Shown: piece by piece, positions 1 through 8,457 of the stretch
Position numbering within the stretch: the stretch's first letter is position 1
Layout: each line of letters begins with the position of its first letter
Assembly: GCF_041261225.1 (NCBI RefSeq)
Contig: NZ_JBGCCN010000002.1
Location: forward strand, 388,877-452,876
Source: Streptomyces sp. V4I8
GTDB lineage: Bacteria; Actinomycetota; Actinomycetes; Streptomycetales; Streptomycetaceae
DNA length: 64,000 nt
Reading direction: 5' to 3'
Made by a program: the position numbers and the translations under genes
Notes under the pieces: model-generated
Seen by the model: the letters and a program-made list of their open reading frames with translations, nothing else
Databases searched by the model: none
What the model was told of the DNA's origin: nothing

Positions 1-160
1 CGCTCGTCCAGGGTTCGCGTGTCCGCCAGCGGCAGCTCGACGACCCGCAGGGGTTCCCGCATCTCTGCGGTCAGGCGGTCGACGAGGACCCGCCCCTCGG
101 CGAGGAACTGCGGGGCGTCGCAACGCGCGCTTGAGGTGGCGTCGCCGCACGCCCGCGGGG
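1..160 (-). pseudogene. Partial unidentified CDS at left edge, cut by IS6 remnant
   Basis: The minus strand of the first ~150 bases reads without stops as a peptide containing FLAEGRVLVDRLTAEMREP, with actinomycete-like codon use. It runs off the left edge and ends abruptly where IS6 transposase sequence begins on the plus strand near position 160. I do not recognise the family; it could be the remnant of a larger enzyme gene broken by the IS. Only the open frame and composition support it. Confidence 0.25.
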
Positions 161-354
161 GGATCTCACCGCTCTTCCGCCCACGCCGCCACCTCATCAC
201 AGCGAGTGACTACCGCACCGAGATGACCGAACGATTCCACATCTGGAAAACCATCACCGGTATGGCAACGACCGGCTGACCGGAACGTCCCCTCGGGCCA
301 GCCACCACCTCGGCACACCCCAACTCGCCAGTCACACCAGCAACTTGACGACAC
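160..354 (+). mobile_element. 3' fragment of IS6-family element (transposase C-terminus plus terminal end)
   Basis: The plus strand at 160-279 reads ISPLFRPRRHL...EMTERFHIWKTITG and then stops. This is the C-terminus of the IS6-type transposase seen more fully at 1453-1945 on the minus strand. The following bases to ~354 are the inverted counterpart of 1326-1460, including the terminal tract with CAACTTGACGACACC. Everything 5' of the last ~40 codons is missing, so it cannot be functional. It is one of six truncated IS6 pieces in the window. Confidence 0.75.
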
Positions 355-467
355 CCGCCCGCGACCTCGACTACAACCCCGCCCTGAGCCAGCTCGGCAA
401 CCGCCTCGTCGGCATCCTCCACGGCTGCCTCAAGACCCGCACCCACTACGACGAAGCCACCGCCTGA
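342..467 (+). pseudogene. IS110-family transposase, C-terminal fragment
   Basis: About 41 codons ending at TGA 465-467 read YNPALSQLGNRLVGILHGCL followed by KTRTHYDEATA. This is the characteristic end of one branch of IS110/IS116/IS902 transposases. Nothing of the DEDD catalytic half or of the rest of the Transposase_20 domain is present. The fragment abuts the IS6 terminus directly, so the IS6 probably inserted into an older IS110 copy. It is a different IS110 type from the intact copy at 54.2-55.4 kb. Confidence 0.6.
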
Positions 468-544
468 GCCCACCACGCCCAACCCGAACCTGCATCCCCT
501 TGACACGAAACACGACGAGATGTCTGACAAACCCCTGCCCAGTG

Positions 545-922
545 TCAGATCCGCCAGGAACGCAGCACCTCGGCGACGGCATAGATACGCAAGCGCCCAT
601 CCCGAACCTTCCGCACAAGATCGGACAGGGCACCGTAGGGCGGATCGATCCCCTCGCCGGACTGGTTCATGTACTGAGCAGTCACAAAAGCCGCAAAAAG
701 ACTATTCCGATGCGGAAGCGGCTCAAGATTCACGATGGTGTGCAAGAGCGCAGCAGCGCGCCACGCAGTATCTGGATCGGATGCTTCAAGCGTCGGCATC
801 TTGGTCTTGTGCCGCGCAACGGCCGCCACCAGCGCCGAGTAGTCGGACACTGTCATGTCCTCGTGACCGAGGGCTGCCTCCTGGACGTCGAGCAGCCAGG
901 CGACATCGATGTACAGAACCAT
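545..922 (-). CDS. Fic/Doc-like toxin of a type II TA module (module 1), degenerate Fic motif
   Basis: 125 aa protein translated directly after the antitoxin, with ends meeting at 922. Overall helical pattern and length match Doc-type Fic proteins (N-terminal IDVAWLLDVQEAAL, central helix AAALLHTIVNLEPLPHRNSL, C-terminal helix ending LRSWRI). The canonical HPFxDGN(K/G)R motif is not present: the catalytic His position reads Glu in LEPLPHRN, and only the Asn of GN survives. It is clearly homologous to the toxin at 55920-56303, which shares LHT, SQYM/AQYM and RSWR/LDSWR landmarks. If active it cannot use standard Fic AMP- or phosphotransfer chemistry; toxicity is inferred from gene context and family. 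Confidence 0.72.
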   Translation of the reverse strand: MVLYIDVAWLLDVQEAALGHEDMTVSDYSALVAAVARHKTKMPTLEASDPDTAWRAAALLHTIVNLEPLPHRNSLFAAFVTAQYMNQSGEGIDPPYGALSDLVRKVRDGRLRIYAVAEVLRSWRI

Positions 923-1161
923 CAGGCGGCCGCAGCCCCGTCGACACGCTGAGAGGGAGGAATCTCTTCGGGGAAAGCCTCGTCGAACTCGGCGCGGAGC
1001 CTGTCGGCCCAGGCGGCAGCGCCGGCGACGAACCGCTTGCGGTGCATCTCACGCACGCCGAGATCATGCAGGTACTGCTTTAGACTCTTGCCCTCAGCAG
1101 CAGCAGCGGCACGGACGCCGTCCATTTCATCGTCGGAGAAGGACACGTTCAGTGATGGCAT
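922..1161 (-). CDS. Antitoxin of Fic-like TA module 1
   Basis: 79 aa. Starts MPSLNVSFSDDEMDGVRAAA and contains GKSLKQYLHDLGVREM, a ribbon-helix-helix-like N-terminus followed by an Ala-rich acidic C-terminus suited to neutralising a toxin. The start at 1161 is preferred over longer readings because the antitoxin at 56506 begins identically (MPALNVEFTEDEM). The last bases abut the toxin start, which indicates translational coupling. It probably represses its own promoter together with the toxin; a GGTACC hexamer lies just upstream at 1170-1175. Confidence 0.72.
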   Translation of the reverse strand: MPSLNVSFSDDEMDGVRAAAAAEGKSLKQYLHDLGVREMHRKRFVAGAAAWADRLRAEFDEAFPEEIPPSQRVDGAAAA

Positions 1162-1195
1162 ACCTCGATGGTACCTAGTTGGTGCCCGGTGCGCC
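1162..1195 (-). promoter_or_regulatory. Possible operator of TA module 1 (GGTACC element)
   Basis: Immediately upstream of the antitoxin start lies GGTACC (1170-1175) and, further out, a GGTGCC variant. The homologous module at 56.5 kb has three GGTACC hexamers in the same position, two of them inside a perfect inverted repeat. Shared placement suggests the antitoxin-binding site. This is inference from comparison of two loci. Confidence 0.35.
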
Positions 1196-1267
1196 AGGCC
1201 GACTGGATTGAGCCACTGACCTTCCCCTCGTACCGTGGAGTTGTGACCATAGGGGTAGTTGAGGGTC

Positions 1268-1325
1268 ATGGCGGAGAAGCGACGGAAGTACGATGCCGAG
1301 TTCCGTGAGGGTGCGGTGCGGATGG
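1268..1325 (+). pseudogene. IS3-family orfA N-terminal fragment
   Basis: Starts MAEKRRKYDAEFREGAVRMV, the typical N-terminus of an IS3-group orfA (HTH_Tnp_1). It is cut after 19-20 codons by the tip of the IS6 element at 1326. It differs from the orfA at 2000-2290, so it is a separate IS3 element. Confidence 0.6.
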
Positions 1326-1946
1326 TGTCGTCAAGTTGCTGGTGTGACTGGCGAGTTGGGGTGTGCCGAGGTGGTGGCTGGCCCGAGGGGACGTTCCGGT
1401 CAGCCGGTCGTTGCCATACCGGTGATGGTTTTCCAGATGTGGAATCGTTCGGTCATCTCGGTGCGGTAGTCACTCGCTGTGATGAGGTGCGGCGTGGGCG
1501 GAAGAGCGGTGAGATCCGGGAGAACGTGGCGAGGAATCTCTGGGCCGCCCCCGTCGAGCGGAAGTTCTTCATGGCTTTCTCGCGCTGCCTCGTTGGCTGG
1601 TGGCTGTTCTCGGCGCGGTTGTTCAAGTACTTCGAACTGCGGTGCTCCACGGAGGGCATCACCTGGCGGTGGGCCGCCCCGTAACTGCGTAGCTTGTCGG
1701 TCACGATCACACGGGGCACGTACTCAAGGTCCTTGAGGAGCTTGCGGAAGAACCGCTTGGCTGCAACCGCATCGCGCTTGTTGGTCACGAGGATGTCGAG
1801 GACGTTGCCGTCCTGGTCGACGGCTCGCCACAGGTACCTCATCTGTCCGTTGACCTTGATGAACACCTCGTCCATGTGCCATTTGTCGCCCGGGCGCGCC
1901 TGCCGGCGGCGCAGCTGCCGGGCGTAGGCGGGTGAGGCGCCCCGAA
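1326..1946 (-). mobile_element. 5'-truncated IS6-family element with transposase remnant
   Basis: On the minus strand, 1946 to ~1450 reads ARQLRRRQARPGDKWHMDEVFIKVNG...LWRAVDQDGNVLDIL...RFFRKLLKD...RVIVTDKLRSYGAAH...ENSHQPTRQREKAMKNF. This is the DDE core of an IS6-type transposase (first Asp in HMDEVF, second in VTDKLRSYG, Glu in AENSHQ). The N-terminal ~75 residues are lost where the IS3 element begins near 1948. At the C-terminus the frame drifts after SPLFRPRR relative to the copy at 160-279. The terminal repeat is at 1326. Non-functional. Confidence 0.75.
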
Positions 1947-1999
1947 GTTTCCGGACAGTGGTCCCACTAAGGTGGGGTCTGTTCGGAAAGGGAAGTTGG

Positions 2000-2290
2000 T
2001 TGTCGCAGAAACGTAGGAAGTTCACTCCTGAGTATCGGGAAGAGGCCGTGAAGATGGTGATCGAGACGTCGCGTCCGGTTGCCCAGGTCGCCCGGGAACT
2101 CGGACTTGTCGAAGGCACGCTCGGGAATTGGGTCAACGCCTACCGCCGTGAGAACGTGGGAGAGGAGCCGCCCCTGACGGTGGATGAACGGGCACGGCTC
2201 CGCGAGCAGGAACGCGAACTGAGGGAACTGCGGCAGAAGGTCGCTTTCCTGGAAAAAGTCGCAGCGTACTTTGCCAAGGATCCTCGGTGA
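2000..2290 (+). CDS. IS3-family transposase orfA
   Basis: 96 aa DNA-binding subunit: SQKRRKFTPEYREEAVKMVI, an HTH region (RPVAQVARELGLVEGTLGNWVNAYR) and a C-terminal leucine-zipper-like segment (ERARLREQERELRELRQKVAFLEK). The TTG start at 2000 is chosen because it is preceded by an AAGGGAAG ribosome-binding tract and gives the usual family N-terminus. The stop overlaps the orfB start by four bases (GTGA), so orfB is coupled or made by frameshifting. The same gene, 5' flank truncated, is at 40366-40656 on the other strand. Confidence 0.8.
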   Translation: MSQKRRKFTPEYREEAVKMVIETSRPVAQVARELGLVEGTLGNWVNAYRRENVGEEPPLTVDERARLREQERELRELRQKVAFLEKVAAYFAKDPR

Positions 2291-2991
2291 GCGACAAGTT
2301 CGAGTTCATCGATGCCGAGTACGCGACATCCACCACGAACACCGAAGAGATACCGCCGGTCGCGAAGATGTGTGACTGGCTGGAAGTGTCCCGCTCCGGA
2401 TTCTACGAATGGCGGAGCCGGCCGGTTTCGGCGACCGCCCGGCGACGGGAGGAACTGAAATTACTGATCACCAAGTCTTTCGAGGATTCTGACGGCACGT
2501 ACGGCTACCGGCGCGTCCACGCCGACCTCACTGCCTGGGGCGTGGCCTGCGGGCCCGAACTCGTGCGTGACCTCATGCGGGAGCTGGACCTCCAGGCCTG
2601 CCAGCCACGGCCGTGGCGCCACAGCCTCACCGAGAACGACGGCCGGGCCGGCCCGATCCCCGACCTCGTGAACCGCGACTTCACCGCCGACGCGCCCGGC
2701 CGGAAAATGGTCGGTGACATCACTTACATTCCGGCCTGGGAGGGCTGGCTATTCCTCGCCACTGTCATCGAATGCCACACCAAAGCCGTGACAGGCTGGG
2801 CGATGGACGACAACTACAAGACTCCGCTCATCGAGGCCGCCATCGAAATGGCGGCGCGCAATCATCCGCTCTCCGAGGACGCCATATTCCACTCGGACCG
2901 CGGCAGTAATTACACCTCGGAGCAATTCGCCAAGACGCTGGACAGATTGAGCATCCGGCAATCAGTCGGACGGACCGGTATCTGTTACGAG

Positions 2992-3064
2992 GTGAGTCGG
3001 CGGCGGGAATCTCACCCACCGCCGCTCTCAGAACCGTGCGTGAACCTCGCGACTCACACGGCTC
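2992..3064 (-). ncRNA. Group II intron domains V-VI, copy 1
   Basis: The minus strand from 3064 reads GAGCCGTGTGAGTCGCGAGG, then a strand complementary to its start (CACGCACGGTTCTGAGAG). This is the conserved catalytic domain V hairpin of group II introns. A second G/C-rich hairpin, domain VI, follows and ends at the 3' splice site. Confidence 0.75.
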
Positions 3065-4331
3065 CCATTGTTGAACCAGTAGGCAACGCGCCATGCTTCC
3101 AATGAGCGAACATGCCCGGGAACGCTGAGGCGATCTCAGCCAGCCTTCTCCGGGCCTTCCTTGAGGCACGACGATACCGTTTGTACTTCCTCCGGGCCCA
3201 TTTCACCAGGAACGGATTGATCTGCTGCTCCAGGAACCTGATCAATCTGGACTTGTAGAAGCGCCCATAGTAATTGATCCATCCCGCCACGACGGGGTTG
3301 ATCATCGCGGCGATCTCCCGAAAGCTCAGCTCGGTACAGCGCCCCAGTCGCCAACTCCGGACAGTCCTCGCCATGGACTTCATGGCTGTTTTGCTCACTG
3401 CGGGAAGGAAGCCGGTCTTCAGCCTCCCATCCCGCAAGCGAGCTGCCCGAGGACGGAAGGTGTACCCCAGAAACGTGAACTCTGTGACCGGGAACTCCCG
3501 TTCACGACCTTCCTGTTTGCAGTACACCACCTTGGTTTTCTCCGGATGGAGATGTAATCCGAACTGCAGCAACCTGCGCTCGATGATGTTGCGGACGAAG
3601 TTCGCCTGCTTCTCACTGGCACAGTGCACTACAGCATCGTCGCCGTACCGCTCGAACCTGATCGCCGGATACTCCCGAGCCAACCACGCGTCAAACGCGT
3701 AGTGCATGAACAGATTCGACAACAACGGTGAAATAGAAGACCCTTGAGGAGTCCCCTTTTCCCGAATGGCGAGCGTTCCGTCGGGCTGTTGCACGGGGGC
3801 GACAAGCCATCGCTTCACATACAACAGAACCCACGAGAGCTTGGTATGCCTTTCCACTGCCGCGATGATGGGGGCGTGCGGCACGTTGTCGAAGAACCCC
3901 TGGATGTCGAGATCGATCACCCAAGGATGCCTCCAGCACCGCTGCTTGCACGTCTCCACCGCCTCCAGCGCGGACCTCCCCGGGCGATAGCCATACGAGT
4001 CCTGATGGAAGACCAGCTCCGCGTCAGGCTCCAATGTCATGGCCACTACCGTCTGAGCGATCCTGTCGGCCACGGTCGGAACCCCAAGGATCCGAGTCCC
4101 AGCGCCGGCTTTGGGAATATCAACCGCTCTCACGGGTGGGGGGAAATAGCTTCCCGAGGACAGCCGATTCCACAGCTTGTACAGGTTGTTCTTCTCATCC
4201 TGCTCAAACTCCGCTAACGACTGCCCATCCACCCCAGCCGCTCCCCTGTTGGCCTTGACCTTCAGGTAAGCGTTCCAGACTAGCCGCTTCGGAATATCAA
4301 ACGGCTTGCCAGCTGGTCTCGTCTCGACCAT
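3054..4331 (-). CDS. ltrA: Group II intron reverse transcriptase/maturase, copy 1
   Basis: 425 aa from the ATG at 4331, preceded by GGGAGGAATCGG; this start is better than the upstream in-frame ATG at 4379. RT motifs: VKANRGAAGVDGQSL (RT0/1), IPKAGAGTRILGVPTVADR, HQDSYGYRPGRSALEA, DLDIQGFFDNVPH, GTPQGSSISPLLSNLFM, and the active site YGDD (most bacterial introns have YADD). It ends with a maturase X domain (SFREIAAMINPVVAGWINYYGRF). There is no HNH endonuclease domain, so retrohoming would need nicking or replication-fork priming. It differs from copy 2 by apparently one residue (FRPRAAR versus FRRRAAR). Confidence 0.9.
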   Translation of the reverse strand: MVETRPAGKPFDIPKRLVWNAYLKVKANRGAAGVDGQSLAEFEQDEKNNLYKLWNRLSSGSYFPPPVRAVDIPKAGAGTRILGVPTVADRIAQTVVAMTLEPDAELVFHQDSYGYRPGRSALEAVETCKQRCWRHPWVIDLDIQGFFDNVPHAPIIAAVERHTKLSWVLLYVKRWLVAPVQQPDGTLAIREKGTPQGSSISPLLSNLFMHYAFDAWLAREYPAIRFERYGDDAVVHCASEKQANFVRNIIERRLLQFGLHLHPEKTKVVYCKQEGREREFPVTEFTFLGYTFRPRAARLRDGRLKTGFLPAVSKTAMKSMARTVRSWRLGRCTELSFREIAAMINPVVAGWINYYGRFYKSRLIRFLEQQINPFLVKWARRKYKRYRRASRKARRRLAEIASAFPGMFAHWKHGALPTGSTMGAV

Positions 4332-5403
4332 CCGATTCCTCCCATCACTGGTTGATCGCCGATCGACACCCAACAACACGCCCCCTTCGCTCCGCCTCTA
4401 TTACGGAGGTTTCATCACTACTACGGGACGTTCCGCCCTCCCGACGCGCGACCGGTACTCCGGCCCTCATGGCTCTTTACCACTTGCGCCTCTCCCTCTC
4501 GCGAGCCACGTCAACCCGTGGATCGCAGTTTCGCGTCAAGGAGTTCTCCAGTTCCGTTGTGAAGCCCCGGACTGAGCTCGCGCCACCTTCATGCCGGACA
4601 CCGCCAGACCAGTAGACAGGTTCCCGTCTGACTTATCCCAGGACAGCATTGAGGCCCTGGTTTTGATGTCGTCCACGCTTTACGACACGTCATCAGTGGT
4701 TCACTTGCGTTCGCCTTCTCAGCCCCCACCTGCCGCATTCAGTACGGCTTTTCCATGACGCTCACCACCACGGCTCATTCACCGCAGCAGCTCATGGTGG
4801 TTTGACACCTGCACCTGCATGCCGATGCCGAAGGACCTACCTTCATCTCCACAACAGCATGGCGACCGTTCGTTTCCGTCTTCTACATCAGAAGCTCACA
4901 ATCACCTTCTGGACACACCAATGCCCTTGCGGAATCGTTCTTCGCAACCCTGAAAAACGAACGGGTCCATCGGACCGTTTACCCCACCCGCGAGCACGCC
5001 CACCGTGACATTGCCCGCTACATAGAGGTCCGCTACAATACGAAACGCCGCCACTCAGGACTTGGGTACCGGACCCCACGAGAGGTCCACAACGAGTACC
5101 TGAATCAGCAGCTCGCCGCATAAATCAGCCAATAGGCAGCTGGCCGGAAAACGCAGGGCCCCTCAGGCCAGGGTATTGCGATGCCTTCGGGTCGTTAATC
5201 GATTCATCATGGGATCCGTTTCAGGGTAGTTGTTTGAAGTGGATCAGATCGGTCCATCCGCTCCACCTATCACTCCCCGGAATACCGGAAGACCGCTCCG
5301 AACGCTCGTCTGACAGGCCATTGCAGTGCACTCTGCATAATGCAGGTCTCCCGGACCGGCTTCGGCTGTCCACCAGTTCGGATCACATACTCGTCACGAG
5401 CCC

Positions 5404-5533
5404 GACCTGGACGGCATGCTGGTGATCGCGCATCCCGAGAAGCAGGACGCAGCGGCGACCTGGAAGAAGGCCTTCAACCACCATCCGCTGATGGGGTTCG
5501 TCGATCACGGCCGGTGCGGGTCCGGGGAGCCCA
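5404..5533 (+). pseudogene. IS1380-family transposase fragment
   Basis: Plus-strand frame DLDGMLVIAHPEKQDAAATW...HHPLMGFVDHGRCGSGEP matches the catalytic-core segment of IS1380-type transposases (LDATLVTAHSEK...FGFHPL...FVDHG). Only ~43 codons remain, cut on the right by the ISAs1 terminal repeat at 5530. The 250 bases to the left hold no recognisable coding sequence. Confidence 0.5.
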
Positions 5534-5572
5534 GGGTGATTGCAAAGTTCGTTGACTGTGCGTTGGCGCAGG

Positions 5573-6716
5573 TCAGTTGAGGCTGAGGAGGGTCAGGGGC
5601 CGTTCGTAGGGGCGGAGGGCTGTGGTGCGGAGTGCGGCGGCGATGTTGGTGTGGCCGGCGGTGCGGAGCTGGTTGATGGCGAAGCTGCGGAGGGTGGCCA
5701 TGTTCTCCGGGCTGTGCCCGGTGCGGATCTTGGAGGCGTCCTCGCGGAAGGCGGTGTCGCGGACGAAGTGGAGCCGGTTTTCGATCATCCAGTGTGCCCT
5801 CAAGATCTTCGCGATGCGTTCCGGGGATGCCTGGCGGCTGGTCAGGTCGGTGATGACGTAGACGGTCTCACGGCTCTGCTTGCCGGTCTTGGTGTCGGTG
5901 CGGTGGCGTACGACCCTGGCGACCTGGGCGGCGTGCGGGAAGTCGACGCCGAGGTCGGTGACGGTCAGGGCCTGCACGACCCGGGTCTCCTTGCGGCCGT
6001 GGCCGGTGGTGCGGTCGTAGAACTTCGCCGTCGCCTCCTGCCAGGGCAGGGCGCGCAGCTGTTCGTAGAGGTTCTTCTGGTTCCGCTTCACTGTGAAGAC
6101 GTAGTGCGCCTTCTTCACCTCGACGAGGAAGCAGGCGTGGCCGCGCTGGGTGTGCAGTGCGTCGCCGGTCACGGTGACTCCTTGCAGGTCATTGGGGTTA
6201 AGGAGGGCGGCGAAGCAGGTGATTTCGTTCGTCTTCTCAGGGACCCTGAGCTGGGTGACGGTCATGCCGGTACCGGTCATCGCGGCCAGCAGATGGGCGG
6301 CCGGGGTGGCGCCGAGGCGCGAGCCGCGGGCGCTCTTGCCGTCGACGGCGAGGGTGTCGGTGCCGGCCGGGTCGTGGCCCAGGAGATCGGCCAGGCCGCC
6401 GGGGCAGGTGTCCTTGATGACCCGGCGGATCGTCGCGCCGCTGGGCGGGATGGGCACGGCCAGGGCGGTTACGGTGCGGGCACCGAGCCGGGCCAGAACG
6501 TCCTGCGGGGCGTCGGTGGCCCACTCATCGATCGCCACGAAGCTCCTCGCCCCGCTCACCACAGCGGAGCAGCAGCACTGCCACGAAGGGGTGACGCTTC
6601 CCGCGCCGACACCGCGGATCGGCCAGCGTGGCCAGCCGCTCGGCCAGCGGACCCGTCGCACAGTGCTGACGGGTGGGAGACTTGACCAGACAGACGGTGG
6701 CAGACTGACGGCACAT
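5573..6716 (-). pseudogene. ISAs1-family transposase, frameshifted
   Basis: N-terminal segment LAERLATLADPRCRRGKRHP (DDE_Tnp_1-associated domain) is in a different frame from the rest, which begins SAVVSGARSFVAIDEWATDAPQDVLARLG and continues through LAVDGKSARGS, VTGDALHTQRGHACFLV and HWMIENRLHFVRDTAFREDASKIRTG to LLSLN. The break is near 6570 after FVAVLLL. These blocks are diagnostic of ISAs1 (H-repeat-type) transposases. Frameshifted, so probably inactive unless read by recoding. Confidence 0.75.
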
Positions 6717-6853
6717 CGAAGCTCCGTTGGGCGCAGGCGACTTGGCAAGGTCACCTCCACAACGGAGCTTCGTTGCGTCCGGTCGCACACCCGACCAGCA
6801 TCGTCACACCGCCGTGACCTGCACACTCGCGAAATCACCGCGACTTTGCAATC

Positions 6854-8410
6854 CAATGCCGCGAAGTTTGGGGTCCGGCCGGTGTTGTCAAGGGTGCGTG
6901 CTGGCGGGGTTTCTGAGGCTGATCGTGTAGGTGGCACGTCGTGCTGTCCGGCTCTCACGCAGGGACTTGATCTGTTTGTAGGAGAAGGGTGAGATGGGTC
7001 GTTTCACGGCGCGTGGGCTGACTCTGTCCGCTCTACGTGGTGGCAGAACTTCGCTGGTCAAAGCGTGATGCAGCGGTCCGTCCGGGCCAGGAGACGGGTT
7101 GTGCTGATCGGCTGCGATGATGCTGTGCCGTGCCGCGCGTACGGCGACGGTCATGGAGATCCGGTCCGGGTCGAGATCGATGCGACGAGCGCTGTGGTGC
7201 ATGACTCGACGCAGTACCTGGTAGATGATCAGGTAGGCGTAGATCTCCTGCTCGACACCGTCCGGGCTCTGCGAGCGCAGGACGCGGTCTGCGGTGCGCA
7301 AGGTCACCTTGAGTCCGAAGTATGCGATTTCCACTTCCCAGCGCTGGTGATACAGGGCGGCCAGGAGGTCGGCCGGGTAGCGTCGGTGGTCGGTGAGTGT
7401 GGTCAGCAGCCGGTAGTGCTCGGTGCGGCTGGCTCCGTCGCTGGTAGCGACGGTGACGTGGAACTCGATGACACGGACCTGGTGTCCGTCGGCGTAGCGG
7501 TAGCCGCTCTTGTTTCGGCGCGGCAGGTAGGAGAGGTACGAGCCGTCCGGCAGTGCGGTCCGGCACGGCAGGATCCGCACGCCTTTGGCTCGCCACAGCA
7601 GGTCCGCGCCGGGGTCCTTGGCCTGGCCCCACAGCTCATACCCGTCGAAATTTCGGTCGGCGAGCAGCAGCATGCCTGGGCAGAGGCTGCTCAGGAGCTG
7701 CTGGGCGAGGGCCTTCTCCGCGGTGGCGTAGGCGCCGAGTGCTGCGTCGAGGATTGCGCGCGTGCCGCACTCCACCAGGGCGACCAGCCGCACCAGTGGA
7801 TATCCTGAGCGGCCGCGTCGCGCGTGCAGGTAACCGAACCCGGCCGCGTTCGCCGGGGTGTCGGCCACCTCGAGTTGCATCCCGTCCCATGCGACCAGGC
7901 GCAGCCCGCGCCAGAAGGAACCGATCGTCGCCGTGGTGGCCACCGGACCCGCTGTCCGCCCGAACAGTTCCGCCATCGGAGCCACCCCCAGCCGTCGCCT
8001 GGCCTGCGACAACGCGGAGGTGGAAGGCATCCGGCCGGCGAGAGGGCCCAGCCCCTTCACGAGTGAGGCCCACACCCCCTGGGTAGCCCTCGGTACTGAA
8101 CAAGGCCATGGCCAGGATGAAGTACACGACCACCCGTGCCGGCAGCAGACGCACCCGCCGCTCGCGGCGTCCGGTCACGTCCAGGACGTCGTCGACCATA
8201 CGCGGCGGGATCTTCCCGGTCAGCTCACCTAAATGTCCGGGAGCGTACACATCCAGGCGTGCAGAACTGACAGAGTAGGCCTTCAACAGGGCTCCTGGTG
8301 CCGAGAGTTGTCTTGGTCGACTACCTCTCGTAGCAGGAGCCCTGCCTGCCTACACCGACTTCACCGAAGCCCTTGACAACACCGGCCGGACCCCAAACTT
8401 CGCGGCATTG
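6854..8410. mobile_element. IS4-family element with long terminal inverted repeats
   Basis: About 40 bases at the left end (from 6854: CAATGCCGCGAAGTTTGGGG continuing through the GGTGTTGTCAAGG tract) recur exactly inverted at 8371-8410. Length ~1557 bases. Flanking ~10-base near-direct repeats suggest the original target duplication inside ISAs1. Confidence 0.8.
6888..8286 (-). pseudogene. IS4-family transposase, frameshifted near 8085
   Basis: The first ~65 codons (MKAYSVSSARLDVYAPGHLG ... VVYFILAMALFS) are the IS4 N-terminal domain in one frame. The remaining ~380 codons (VKGLGPLAGRMPSTSALSQA ... LVAWDGMQLEVADTPAN ... LLADRNFDGYELW ... HQRWEVEIAYFGLK) lie in another. DDE residues are visible: D in AWDGMQ, D in LADRNFDG, E in RWEVEIAYFGLK. 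One indel at the TEGYPGG stretch separates the halves. Otherwise complete with intact inverted repeats, so decay or a sequencing error is recent. Confidence 0.8.
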
Positions 8411-8457
8411 CGTTGCAATCGCCCTGGGTGAGCGGGGGCTATCCGTACGCTTCAAGC

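Larger units (their letters stand above)
2992..4918 (-). mobile_element. Group II intron, copy 1
   Basis: 1927 bases. The 5' end (minus strand) is GTGTG after the exon sequence GGGCATTG. The 3' part contains domain V and VI hairpins and ends ...GACTCAC at 2992; the exact last base is uncertain by one, because restoring the IS3 frame needs the boundary at 2991. It encodes a reverse transcriptase/maturase. It is inserted at the codons for the catalytic-Glu motif of IS3 orfB, on the opposite strand. Copy 2 (37535-39461) has the same length and is nearly identical. Confidence 0.85.
2287..5123 (+). pseudogene. IS3-family transposase orfB, interrupted by group II intron
   Basis: The 5' part (2287-2990) encodes the HTH_21 and first half of the rve DDE domain: MCDWLEVSRSGFYEWRSRP, GTYGYRRVHADL, first catalytic Asp in VGDITYIP and second in FHSDRGSNYTS. 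The 3' part (4919-5123) encodes NALAESFFATLKNERVHR, with the catalytic Glu, to the stop after NQQLAA. Spliced at 2990/4919 the codons rejoin in frame as ICYDNALAES. The intron lies in antisense, so transcripts of orfB cannot splice it out. The gene is therefore inactive as transcribed. Confidence 0.8.
1948..5150 (+). mobile_element. IS3-family element (IS3-A, copy 1) carrying a group II intron
   Basis: Composite: orfA (2000-2290), orfB (2287-2990 continued at 4919-5123) and a group II intron in antisense at 2992-4918. Candidate terminal repeats are TTTCCGGACAG near 1952 and the inverse of CTGGCCGGAAAA near 5140. Removing the intron restores an orfB reading through YDNALAESFFATLKNERV. A second 5' half of the same IS lies inverted at 39462-40656. 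Exact ends are approximate. Confidence 0.7.
5530..8428. mobile_element. ISAs1-family element interrupted by an IS4-family element
   Basis: The left terminal repeat CCCAGGGTGATTGCAAAG (from 5530) matches, in inverse, a right end split by the IS4 insertion: ACTTTGCAATC at 6843-6853 and TTGCAATCGCCCTGGG at 8413-8428. The IS4 element (6854-8410) therefore sits inside the right repeat, with a ~10-base target duplication (CTTTGCAATC / CGTTGCAATC, one mismatch). The inserted IS4 stays close to the resolvase gene that begins at 8458. Confidence 0.65.

Noticed and set aside
5540..6685. 381-codon plus-strand frame across the ISAs1 element
   Set aside because: Gly/Ala/Val-rich translation without motifs, opposite an identifiable transposase.
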